Source of the DNA: Welwitschia mirabilis
Lineage: Eukaryota; Gnetophyta; Gnetopsida; Welwitschiales
DNA: 64,000 bases
Direction: 5' to 3'
Assembly: GCA_051453625.1 (NCBI GenBank)
Contig: JBOZIK010000001.1
Coordinates: forward strand, 97,819,700 to 97,883,699
This document shows, piece by piece, positions 45,450 through 55,899 of this stretch (its first letter is position 1; each line of letters begins with the position of its first letter). Position numbers and translations under genes: made by a program. The notes under the pieces are model-generated. The model was not told where the DNA came from, ran no database searches, and worked only from the letters and a program-made list of their open reading frames with translations.

Positions 45450-46560
45450 TTACATATTAATTTATTCTTACTTTCATAAATTTTTTGTATTATTTCTTTA
45501 TTATTTTTCTCATGTTTTTGAAATATTTTATAGCCAAATTTTATACTTCCTAGGAATCATCTCCATAATTTCCCATTCCTTTACTTAAGTAGCATGAGTA
45601 AGTAATCTTGATCTTACTTGTTATTTCTTTTGTTCCTTCTATTCTTCTTATTTGATCCTAGAAGTGATTGCTTCTAATTTTAAAGACTAGGATTTCTTAT
45701 CATCTTTTCTACCATTATGATTTGATGACTTGTAATAAAATAAATAACTTTTCTAATCCAAGCTTCTACATGAAAGGGTTTACTAGCATTCATAAATCAA
45801 GGAATATCAATTATAAGTAGCAAATTCTCAGCAAGTTCCCTTGAATATTTAATAATATTAAAGAGAAAATTATAAATATTAAATCTTTTATCAGTTTAAT
45901 TAATAGATATTAAAGCTAAAAAGGAAGAACATACATTTTTAATAATGAATAACTACTAATTGACTCTTGAAAATAAATCTACATGAATAGATAAGTTTCC
46001 TTCTATAAGTATTATCAACACTTAGTTATGCACATAATTTTAGTAGGCCCTTCTATAAATGATAAGAATGATATTTACCATTTAGTTAAAAAAAGATTTT
46101 AGAAAAAATGATGATAGCAATAAAAATATTAACTTTTCTTATCCTTGATGCCAAATTTCATGAGATTCTTTCTTATTCCTCCTTATTATTCTTACCTTAT
46201 TCATTACTTTACTTGTCATGCACAACATATAGGATTTTAAAAAATATTTTACCTTATTAAAAATGTGGGTTTTTCATTTTTCATAAAAAAGGATTTCCTA
46301 TCCTCTATTTTCTATCTTCTCTAAGTAAATATTAACATATTCTTATAAAAACTAGTAAAATGCAGAGTTCGTAATGAAAGTATCTATTGTCCGGGACCTT
46401 TGTCAAAAGTTAAACATGGCTTAATGAAAACAGATAATAGTTCTAATGGAATAGATGGTGGTGTTATTTTTCTATAGGATAGATGGATAGCAAAGGCAAG
46501 AATAGTAACACAAGAATAAAACAAGATGCAATATTAAGTAGCTTCTTATTAAAATATAAG
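45450..46560 (-). pseudogene. coding remnant of an unrecognised repeated family, copy 2
   Basis: Homologous to 24600-25950 on the same strand. Shared protein segments, in the same order, are FFKILYVVHDK (against LLxKLYVVHDED), then NLASRIRKVNIFIAI (against KLSTRVKKVQISISL), then YHSYHL-KGLLKLCA and FIFKSQLVVIHY (against YHPYNLQKYLAKLCG and FWFRNQLPLGLL). DNA similarity also extends upstream of the start (AGATGGTGGTG at 46453 and 25883; ACAAGATGC at 46525 and 25937). It is more decayed than copy 1. It ends about 110 bases before the LTR start at 46670. Confidence 0.55.
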
Positions 46561-46669
46561 AGTAGGACTCAATATCTATAAATGAGAGAATGAATAGAGG
46601 TTATTTATCATTAATTTGAATGGATAATTAAGATAAATATCACAGGAATTATTTCAAATTAAAAGTGTG

Positions 46670-46936
46670 TGATAACACTCAAAGATTGACATTTATATCA
46701 AGGAATTAAGGCATTATTAGTAATTTTAATTAATCATTATGATGATTTTATGAATTTATTTCACTTAAAACCATACAAATACTCTTTTACTACTAATATG
46801 CCTAAACACTATCATTTCACAGGTTAAAGATGACATTAGTAATATCATGGTAGGATATTGAACTGTGTGGAGTATACTTGATGGTAAATCTAGTTATAGG
46901 CATCACAATGCTAGTTTCTTAGAGGGAAAAAACAGT
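46670..46936 (+). repeat. 5' LTR of Athila-like element, first part
   Basis: Matches 60666-60920 of the 3' LTR, including GATTGACATTTATATCAAG/ATTTGACATTTATGTCAAG and AGTTATAGGCAT/AGTCATAGGCAT. It is cut at about 46930 by the nested element. Confidence 0.85.
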
Positions 46937-47161
46937 TGGATTTTTTTGTGGGTTAAACTCTATAAGTGGTTGTTAAAACCACTCCCTAATTTCCATCTTC
47001 CATTACTCATCCTTTGCTATTTTATTGTATTTTAAGTGTATTTAAACCCCTTAATTTTAATATTATAGTGAGATGATTTAAATGGTCATTCATTTATACT
47101 CCCTAGGATTTTCTCCTAGTTCTTGGGCCTTCTGTGCATATGGGATCTGAAATCCTACAGA

Positions 47162-47174
47162 TGGTATCAGAGCC
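47162..47174 (+). other. primer binding site of small LTR element
   Basis: TGGTATCAGAGCC, an exact match to the plant tRNA-Met primer site form. Confidence 0.9.
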
Positions 47175-47694
47175 TGTAGAAGGGCTTTACACTTAACTGT
47201 GTCCCCTTCAGATTTGACAATCATAGCCTCTTCCAACTTTACAAGTTTTCTCTTTAGAATTGGAGCAGGAACATGGTATCTACTACTCTCACTTTTTCTA
47301 TAACTTAGGGTTTCATTTATTTTCTTTTAGTTGCATAATCCTTTTGCAAGTTAGGGCTTGATTCACGATGTGAAAAACACTTTTAGGAGATGTTCCAATG
47401 CTAAAATTCATAAGAAACACCACATGCAATTTCACATTAGATCCATGGTTTAGGAATTGCCTTGAATAGTACAAACCCAAGCCTTCTTCTAGGTGTAAAT
47501 GCATCCAACTGTATGGCAAATGCCCGGGCTTCGTTCTTCAAAAACTTGAAGATTTCAATGATGGCAATGCGTTTCCAAAAATGTTGCATAGTATCCTTTG
47601 GACATGGACCATAAGAAAGAACACAACAATTCCAAGATCTTACCAGTCAGTGTTGACACTCATGGAAATGTGGCTTTAGATGCTATCATTTGAG

Positions 47695-47993
47695 TAAAAT
47701 GAAAATGAATTTAAGATCGTATATTCTCAGCATAAGGATCTGCTTCCCAACCTTCCAAAGGTGGCCGTTGAAGAAAAATCCAAGATAAAAGATCTGATTC
47801 TAGCATTTAAAGGTGCCCTTAAAAAGTTTAAATAAGGCATATACTTTCTAGAAGTAAAGGAGAAAGATGATCTAGAGGAATATTTTGCAAATGAATCGAC
47901 CAATGCCCTTTTTGCAGATTGCGTGAAGGTTTTTCGAGATGGATGTGTGATTGAAGATGTCAAAATTTTGCATTATTTATTTCCTTATAATTG
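47695..47993 (+). pseudogene. unrecognised coding-like segment inside the small LTR element
   Basis: A plus-strand frame reads FKIVYSQHKDLLPNLPKVAV and continues EEKSKIKDLILAFKGALKKF to one TAA near 47833. In the same frame it then reads GIYFLEVKEKDDLEEYFANE, STNALFADCVKVFRDGCVIE and DVKILHYLFPYN before a stop. That is about 95 codons with a single internal stop, charged and helical in character. It matches none of the retroelement domains I know. It could be a decayed gag-like ORF or a captured host fragment. The minus-strand ORF at 47963-47727 is its shadow. Confidence 0.4.
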
Positions 47994-48369
47994 AATTGTT
48001 GGAGGTTTCAATAAGCACTTTCTTACAATGGGAAGTGTTAGAATTGATGGATTTATATTTTTCCCTGCATTCTGCTATGCATTGATGGTAGTTTCCCCTT
48101 TCTATGTCATGCTTAGTGTATCTAGCATGTTGTTGGATTAGTCCCATTTGTGATTTTGGGTGTGTCCCATTTCTAGGGTGTGTCCCTTATCGTGGTTAGT
48201 GTACATGGTTGTGGTTATTCCATGCTTTCATGATTAATCCACTTTGTAATGGTTAGTTCATAGTTAATATGGTAAATTTATGTATGGGTTACTATGCTAA
48301 AGGCATCTTCTAGCACTTTAAATGTGATGACAATCTACGTCTTATATTTGTCATCAAAGGGGAATTTTT

Positions 48370-48510
48370 TGGATATTTTTGTGGGTCAAACTCTATAATT
48401 AAGTGGTTTTTAAAAACACTCCCTAATTTTCATCTTCCATTACCCATCCTTCCATATTTCATTATATTTTAAGGGTATTTAAACCCCTCAATTTTAATAT
48501 CAATAGTGAG
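48370..48510 (+). repeat. 3' LTR of small LTR element (partial)
   Basis: Corresponds to 46937-47085 of the 5' LTR. The remainder falls in the 664-N gap 48511-49174. Confidence 0.85.
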
Positions 48511-49174
48511 NNNNNNNNNNNNNNNNNNNNNNNNNNNNNNNNNNNNNNNNNNNNNNNNNNNNNNNNNNNNNNNNNNNNNNNNNNNNNNNNNNNNNNNNNN
48601 NNNNNNNNNNNNNNNNNNNNNNNNNNNNNNNNNNNNNNNNNNNNNNNNNNNNNNNNNNNNNNNNNNNNNNNNNNNNNNNNNNNNNNNNNNNNNNNNNNNN
48701 NNNNNNNNNNNNNNNNNNNNNNNNNNNNNNNNNNNNNNNNNNNNNNNNNNNNNNNNNNNNNNNNNNNNNNNNNNNNNNNNNNNNNNNNNNNNNNNNNNNN
48801 NNNNNNNNNNNNNNNNNNNNNNNNNNNNNNNNNNNNNNNNNNNNNNNNNNNNNNNNNNNNNNNNNNNNNNNNNNNNNNNNNNNNNNNNNNNNNNNNNNNN
48901 NNNNNNNNNNNNNNNNNNNNNNNNNNNNNNNNNNNNNNNNNNNNNNNNNNNNNNNNNNNNNNNNNNNNNNNNNNNNNNNNNNNNNNNNNNNNNNNNNNNN
49001 NNNNNNNNNNNNNNNNNNNNNNNNNNNNNNNNNNNNNNNNNNNNNNNNNNNNNNNNNNNNNNNNNNNNNNNNNNNNNNNNNNNNNNNNNNNNNNNNNNNN
49101 NNNNNNNNNNNNNNNNNNNNNNNNNNNNNNNNNNNNNNNNNNNNNNNNNNNNNNNNNNNNNNNNNNNNNNNNNN

Positions 49175-50029
49175 TACCCTTCCTCACTTTATTTAAAGGG
49201 GATAACATTGTTTATGATATTTCAAGAGATTGAAGATTTAGTTATGATTTTTTCCTAAGCGTCCCATAGGGAGGGCTTAGCTACCAAGCTAGCATGATGC
49301 TTCTTGGTTTAGCATAAGTACATTTTCTGACTGTATGTTTTACTTCTTCTAATACTAAAGTACTACACGTTCTTGGTGCACTACTTTGATATTAGGCATA
49401 AATGTCATAATTTTTATACTTAGCATTAATTGGGTCATGCTTTTACTTTAAGATCCAATTTTATGATTTTCATTTACATTATAGCTTATATAATTTAGAT
49501 GTTTATTTGATGGATCTTGGAATACCTCTAATTTTTATGCTTATTTTATTCTTTCTGTAAAGGCTAGGTGGCTTGGTTATATCACCCTTATGTCTATGAT
49601 GGATAAGATTCTATCATTATGCTTGAGCTAGAGCTACTCATGATCATAGTGGATTATATCATTGTGAATGAGTCGGAAGTAAAGCTACATGTCTTCATTA
49701 TAAGTACTTATGCTTTTCATTAAAGTTGTTATGTGAGTTTAAATGCTATATCCCATTTGTAGCTCTTTAAATATCATTTCAATCTCTACTACTTTCTAGT
49801 TTTGTTCTTATTTTACTAATATATTTTATCATCTATTTTTGAAAAATAATGACACTAGGACCATACCACAAATGGTAGTCCTAGTACTTTTGGTAAAATT
49901 TGGGTTTGATCACATAAGATTTGTATTCCTTGAATGATGTTGTGAATTATCATATATTAATAATAGATATAAGCATTTCCAAATTCCACCATGGATAGCT
50001 TTTTAACACTATTGCTAGGGATAGTAACA
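49175..50029 (+). repeat. 5' LTR of Athila-like element, second part
   Basis: Parallels about 61129-61960 of the 3' LTR, with the same order of blocks (GCTAGCATGATG, TTATGCTTTTACTTTAAGAT, CTCATGATCATAGTG.ATTAT, TATATCATTGT.AATGAGT). It ends AGTAACA immediately before the primer-site candidate. Confidence 0.88.
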
Positions 50030-50050
50030 TGGTAGCTATAGTGGGAAACA
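50030..50050 (+). other. candidate primer binding site of Athila-like element (degenerate)
   Basis: TGGTAGCTATAGTGGGAAAC(A) lies right after the LTR end. It could be a decayed TGGCGCCGTTGCCGGGG-type site used by Athila/Tat elements, but only the ends agree well. Confidence 0.35.
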
Positions 50051-50062
50051 NNNNNNNNNNNN

Positions 50063-50769
50063 TCTCTTTCTCTTTTTATATTTATTCCTTTTTATGCATT
50101 TCATTTTTATTTTTGTCTTTATTTCTTGTTTTGCTTTGAAAAAGATTATCTAGATAGTATACCAAATTTTCTTATAGGGGACAATATTTTGTAAGTTTTA
50201 AAGAAAAGATTTCAAAAAAAATAATTTTTTCCCTCATTCTTCTTTCATCTCTCTTTCTACCATCCTTTCTCTTCTCTCTTTCCATCTCTCTATTAGGTGA
50301 CTTCATTATTAGGCACTTGAAGATTATGTTGAAAAAGGACATCATCAAAAATCTTAGGGAAGTGCTTTAATACATATGGTTTTCATTTTTTGTAATTTTT
50401 ATTTCTCTACATTGCATTGCATTGTATTTCTATTTTTTAAATTTTGCATCATGCCTTCCTAGGACCTATATTTGATCTTTTTCTATTAGTAAGTCGACCT
50501 GACCCTAAATCTCAAACTATTAAATTTTCTATAAACTTGATTATAGATCTTTTCAAGCCATGTTTATGCCATCTTATAAGCATTGCTATGTTCCTAATCG
50601 ATGCTGTTAGCTTAGCATATAAAACCATCTTCATCTTTGCTAAGTTTCACTTTTATGACATCTTGAACCTTTCATATGTTGTGTGCTCTTAGAAACATAA
50701 CCTGTCTTAACTGTTTTCTTACATTTTATGAATTGGAAATAAACCACTAATAGTATATTGCATCAACTC
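50063..50769 (+). other. untranslated leader of Athila-like element
   Basis: C/T-rich leader (TCTCTTTCTCTTTT and similar) after a 12-N gap. No coding motif was recognised. Confidence 0.45.
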
Positions 50770-51090
50770 CTTGTTATGGATAGAAACCATAGAGGCTAGT
50801 CACCAGAGAGACATCAATAAAGACATAATGGCTCTAGGAGTAACCCTCATCCAAATGAACCTAGACTTATCTTGAAAGATTATCTTTAACTTAAATGTTT
50901 AGATACACTTTCTTGAATTGTTTAACCTATGAATGCTAAGAGTCAGAAGATATCTACTTACATCTAAAAGAATTTGAGTGTATCCTATCCATAGTTCCTC
51001 AGAATTTAAATACATCTAATGCATTTATAGTGACCTTATTTATTTTTTCGCTTAAAGAGAAGGTAAAATATTAGCTTTATTCATTGAGAT
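50770..51090 (+). pseudogene. Athila-like gag, 5' part
   Basis: The frame reads HPNEPRLILKDYL, then VTLFIFSLKEKVKY with a stop and LYSLR, fitting the start of the Athila-type gag and the conserved L-F-P-F-S-L-x-D-K-A segment. It is interrupted at 51090 by the nested element and resumes at 54803 in the same frame. Several stops show decay. Confidence 0.7.
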
Positions 51091-51205
51091 TATAATGTCC
51101 ACCTCTTAATGTTTAATGTCTCATGTGTTATCTTGCTCACTTAGAAATGTCCTATTAATAATAATTATATAATTGCGATTCTTGTGTTAAGAGGTGGATA
51201 TTACA
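51091..51205 (+). repeat. 5' LTR (short or truncated) of second nested element
   Basis: Begins TATAATGTCCACCTCTTAA and ends TTAAGAGGTGGATATTACA, so its two ends form an imperfect inverted repeat of about 20 bp. Compared with the 813-bp right copy it represents only the final part. Confidence 0.6.
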
Positions 51206-51208
51206 TTT

Positions 51209-51221
51209 TGGTATCAAAGCC
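51209..51221 (+). other. primer binding site of second nested element
   Basis: TGGTATCAAAGCC, one difference from the tRNA-Met type site, three bases after the LTR end. Confidence 0.8.
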
Positions 51222-53989
51222 TAGGTTGCGAGTTCATTGGGTACAATGGCTATTAGGCTACTATAAGTTTAACATAAAGCCTAGAGTTGATAATGTGTAA
51301 TAATCAAATTAAGAAATATTGTATAGGTAATAAGATCTTCCTCTTCTATATGGATAGAAATTTTATGCACTCTTGTCTCCCCAAATAAATAAACATTAAT
51401 TAGCAGTTTTGCTTTTGTATTCAAAAAGAAAAATATGAAGTAATAATTGCATGATATTTTATGTTTAGTTAGGATAAAAAGAAATTTGAAAATCCTTCCA
51501 AAATAATAGTAGGATTGGAATTATCCCTTTTAAAGTAAGTTACTCGTATAACCTAAATTACCTTTTAAATTAAACATAAGATGCCATGCTAACTAGAGTT
51601 TGTGTTAGATGCTTAACCCCTCTTATGTCTTAAAAATTATTATAGAAGTAGGTTATATGTAGCTTCCTATTTAAGTTTAAGATGTATTAACTATATATAA
51701 AGTTTAGTAAAGTAAGATATTGGGAAGAAGTTATATGTTAAGTAATATCCAATAAATGGAAATTATTAATTACTATACTAAAGAGAAAATGTTTGATCTA
51801 TTCATAGGTGAGTCATGTATGTCTAAGTATGTTAAATGAAAAAGTTAGAATATGCCATAAGCACCTTTAATATGCCTAGCTATATTGTGGATACTTTAAT
51901 TAAGAAAATGCTAAGCAAAGAATAATAATCAAGCCCTAAATAAGTAAATTCATTCCAAATTTAAATGAGGTTAGTAGTGTTAAATTAAGACATATAAAAA
52001 TCTTGATTTTTTTTCATCAAATATAATAATTATATTGACAAGATTTTGAGTACTATATTTCACATTACAGTACCTTATATATCCATAGTTAAAATATTCA
52101 TGTCATGTAATACAATCGCTCATAATGAATTAAGAATATAAGCATGTCTATCTATAGTCAGTGTTTGACCATAAGTCTAGATCTGATTAAGAGTATTGTA
52201 GAAGATAAATATTCCTCCTTTCTATTTTAAATCTCTTATTATTGTATATTCTAATACAATCTTAATTTCTCATAAACATGTGAAACATCCCCTACAACTT
52301 GTGCAAGGTTTAATAAAACTAAAAATTTGCATGATCTAGTTGTTGGTGTCACATTCTCATGAAAATAAAAATAATAGCTGAAACAAGTTTTTATTTATAC
52401 ACATCATCTTGTTATGAAATTAGTCAAGAGTTTTGAAAACCCCACCTTAAGAATTAGTTATAGGGCTAGTTAATTATTATGGGGTGAAAAAGTAATTGAA
52501 TATACATAAGGAGTAATGTAAAGGACTAAATATGTAATTAGTTCATATCTTATTTATGCTTAAAGAAGGAGAGAATAGAATGTGTAAGAAACATGATATT
52601 CAAATATAATTATAAGTATTAGTTAAAGTAATACCCTTTTAAAGATATTTAAGATCTTCAGAAATGAAGGAAGAAACTAAGGTTTACATTAAAAATGATA
52701 ACATCTCTATCATGTTTCATACTGATAACCTGAAGTATGAGAAGCTAGTAAATCTTATGAAAAAGTTACCACTTTTTTGTTTTTATGTATTGACTTCCTT
52801 ATGATTTATTTCAACAAATCAATCATCATAGTTCACTTACCGCTATCATATGATCTTTATTCACTAGTATGCATTTATTCTAAATGCATCTACCTTGATA
52901 TCATCTGGTACCTTAGGTATTATTTATTGGCACTATTGTTTCCCTTCTTAATATACTTAGTATGTTAACTTTTATTATTTAAGGGTGTCTAAGGGACTTG
53001 TGAATGCTAACAACATCTACAATATTTTAGGCAATTCAATAAAGGTAACCTTGATAACTATTATTAGTTTGGTGCACATGTTGGGTTCTTTATATTATTG
53101 TTAAAAATGTAAATAGGGCATCATCCAAAACTAATGTGTTTAAATGATATTTAATATCATAGAGTATCTTTGTTAGTGTTCACCTTAGTAAGTTGTGGTA
53201 AGGATAATGGAGATAATAAACACACGTGACAAACATTATGAAGATATAAGCTATTAGAGTACACATCGGTGATAGAATAAGCCATTGCCTTAGGTACTAC
53301 ATTACGATAACCTTCCTAATCTATGACGTATGAAAACTTAAATTGCATTTAAGTAAGTAAATTATGGAAAAACAAGGAGCATGTGGAGCTTGGGCATAAT
53401 AATTTGAAGGATAAAAACACTTTATCTTGAACTTGTATGTGGTCCTAGATTTCTTTTTATTTCTTATATGATCCTAAGTTCTTGTGATTTTTTATCTTTA
53501 AAGAAATTATTATTTTTTAAATTCTTGTAATTTCAAAAGAAAAATCTTGTTTATCTCCAATTAATTAAAACTCTATTATGAATATGGATTGCAGTTTCAA
53601 TATATTCATAATCTTGTTTAATCTTAGTTCTTATGGCAAAAAACATTGTATTGTTAACAATTGTTGGTGAAGTATCTTGATTTATTATTCCTTGGGAATT
53701 TTCTTCTTATTAATGATCTAATTGTTGATGCATCTTGATTTTGTAATTAATCCATGATTGATAGAACTAAAATTACTCCATATTTAGATCTAATTAACTT
53801 TTTAGATTGTATCATAAATATTGAATAAAAATAAATAGTAATGTAAGAAAAATAATAAAGGTATATAAGATACTCTTATCAAGACAACTAAATAGTTAAG
53901 TAACATGAAAGTTGATGAGTGAGATTTTATAATGAAGGCCTAAGCTATTGGCAAGTTTCCAGGAGGAAACCTCCTAAAGTGAAGAGATT
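51222..53989 (+). other. non-coding interior of second nested element
   Basis: AT-rich. No gag, protease, RT or integrase motif in any frame I examined. Confidence 0.5.
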
Positions 53990-54802
53990 TGTTACATTTA
54001 GATTTTTCTAAGGTTAGAAAGCCTTTCTAGTTGATTTGATAAATAATTAAATGTTAAAATTTATTAATAATAAATAAGTCTAGTTGATAATTATTTAAAT
54101 ATAATAAAAATAATAATAGTAAAAGCGTAAATAAATAATTGCATGTTATTTATTTTAGAATTTATTGAAATCTTAACTTATAGTTACTAATTTTAGTGAA
54201 TTAATTGAAAAATTAAGTTAATTATGTAAATTGTTATCACTTGTTCATGTTTTTCTATTTTTACAATTTGGAATTGGATTACTTGACTTATTTTGGAAAT
54301 TAACTACAATTTTGATATAGATTTCTCTTAATTTATCTTGATCATGAAATAATAAATATATGTGATCTGGAGTATTTACTCATGTAATTTATTTCATGTA
54401 GTTAAATTTATTTAACACTATTATATTATATTATTGTTTACACCCATTGGTCAAGCTTAGAAAGGAAGGGTTATGGGAACCTAAACTACTTGTAGAAACT
54501 AAAGCCTTACTATTAATCCTATGGTTAGTTATTTTATATAAATACCTGAATCCCCTAGCCATTAGAGTCATAGATTTATATCTTGCAATTGTAAAAGTGT
54601 TGGAGATTAGATACAGATAGCATTACCAGAAGACTTAGCTTAGAACAAGTATGGTCCCAAACCTCATTTTGTAATTCTTGCATGGTCCCAATTTTATATT
54701 TGCATGCTGTTAATGTCTTATGTATTATCTTGCTTACTTAGAAGTGCCCTACTAGTAATAATTGTATAATCACAATGCTTTCATTAAGACGTGGACACTA
54801 CA
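53990..54802 (+). repeat. 3' LTR of second nested element, related to 27166-27945
   Basis: Starts TGTTACATTTAGATTTTTC after a purine-rich AAAGTGAAGAGATT and ends GTGGACACTACA at the target duplication. Long similarity to 27166-27945 makes this a dispersed LTR family. Confidence 0.75.
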
Positions 54803-55520
54803 GAGACGTACTTCCATCACCACCTGGGCTAAACTCAATCAAGAATTCATTAGGAAAATTTTTCCTAATCATAAAGCCAATGATTTTAGAAGGCAAATTA
54901 TGAACTTTTAACAAAAGGACAATGAAATCCTTTCCTACACCTTAGAGAGATTCGAGAACCTACTTCTTAAATTCCCACAACATGGTTTTAAGCAAGGAAG
55001 AGTTATAAGTTTATTTTATGAAGTACTTTAATCTAATAATAGGAAACTTGTAGAAATGATGTATAGAGGAGGTCTTTTTAGATTTTTAGGTTGATAAAAT
55101 TTGGAACTACCTTGAGATCATATCTAAGAGTTCTAAGAATTGGAGGAAATCTAATAAGCCAATAAGATTACAACTACCTATTAGATCTACTAATATCTTC
55201 AAACTCCTTGATAACATTGAGGTTAACCAAAAGTTAGAGAGCTTTTATAGAAAATTAAAACTATTAATACCAATTATAAGCCCATAACTCCAACTTTCCA
55301 TTACAATATTTATCAAGTGAATACTAATTAAACCTTAGATTTCCCATCCATTTCCATGTTCCAAGGAGTAGTAAATGAATAAGTCAATGCTACTAGATAA
55401 GAATGGCACATATAAAGAGCCAACAACCTCTACTCCAACACCTATAACCCTCGATGAGAAACCACCAAACTTTTCATGGAAATAAGACAACCCTATTTAA
55501 GCCTAAAATAATGTACCTAA
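54803..55520 (+). pseudogene. Athila-like gag, 3' part
   Basis: Reads TSITTWAKLNQEFIRK, HKANDFRRQIMNF, LERFENLLLKFPQHGFKQGR and ISLFYEVL. This is the retrotransposon gag core (PF03732-like), with W-x-x-L, F-L-x-K-F-F-P and L-x-x-C/F-P-H-H-G motifs in order. Near 55430-55480 the C-terminal N-T-Y-N-P region is followed, after single-base shifts, by NHP/FSWK-like residues. It continues the frame broken at 51090. Role in an intact element: capsid formation. Confidence 0.82.
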
Positions 55521-55899
55521 AACTTCAAATCCTTCTATAAGTTTCAACCCTTTGGAAATCATCCTTTAAAAGTTCATGGAAGTGCAACATCACATTAATG
55601 CATCTCAACAATAATTTAATCAATAAAAGTTTTCTACATTGTAAAATTTAGAATAAGAAATGCATCAATTAAGTCAAAATCTTCTGGCTACTCATAAGAC
55701 TAACCATAGTATTTGTAAGTTAATAGAGGATATACAAACCAATGAAACTAAGGTCATACACTTAAGAAGTGGAAAGAAAATTAATAAAGAATTAGAAGAG
55801 AAACAATCCTAAGAAGAAGAAGTGTAACAACATGAGCCTAAAGGTAAAGAAAAAGTAGATGAAAAACATGAAGATAAGAAAGTTTTTTCAACTTACAAA
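55521..55899 (+). other. gag-protease spacer
   Basis: Repetitive, lysine/glutamate-rich coding decay (EEKQS-like and KGKEKVDEKHEDKKVFSTY). No distinct domain. Confidence 0.45.

Larger units (their letters stand above)
46937..48510 (+). mobile_element. small LTR element nested in the 5' LTR (right end in the N gap)
   Basis: LTRs: 46937-47159 (223 bp) and 48370 into the gap at 48511. Both start TGGAT.TTTTTGTGGGT and share CTCCCTAATTT.CATCTTCCA and GTATTTAAACCCCT.AATTTT. The primer site TGGTATCAGAGCC is at 47162-47174, two bases after the 5' LTR, and purine-rich AAAGGGGAA sits just before the 3' LTR. The interior is only 1.2 kb, without gag or pol, so the element is non-autonomous (TRIM-like size). 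Expected total length is about 1.66 kb. Confidence 0.82.
51091..54802 (+). mobile_element. second nested LTR element, inserted in gag, non-coding interior
   Basis: The flanks are GAGAT (51086-51090) and GAGAC (54803-54807), a 5-bp target duplication with one change; removing the insert restores the gag frame. The left end-block 51091-51205 matches the last 115 bases of the right end (54690-54802): TATTATCTTGC, GAA.TGTCCT/GAAGTGCCCT, AATAATTATATAAT/AATAATTGTATAAT, and ends GTGGATATTACA / GTGGACACTACA. The primer site TGGTATCAAAGCC is at 51209-51221. The interior (51222-53989) shows no gag or pol, so it is non-autonomous. Confidence 0.78.

Noticed and set aside
47727-47963. 78-codon minus-strand ORF in the small LTR element
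   Set aside because: The plus-strand frame in the element's orientation has the more protein-like composition. The minus frame is Ser/Arg-rich, as expected for a shadow.
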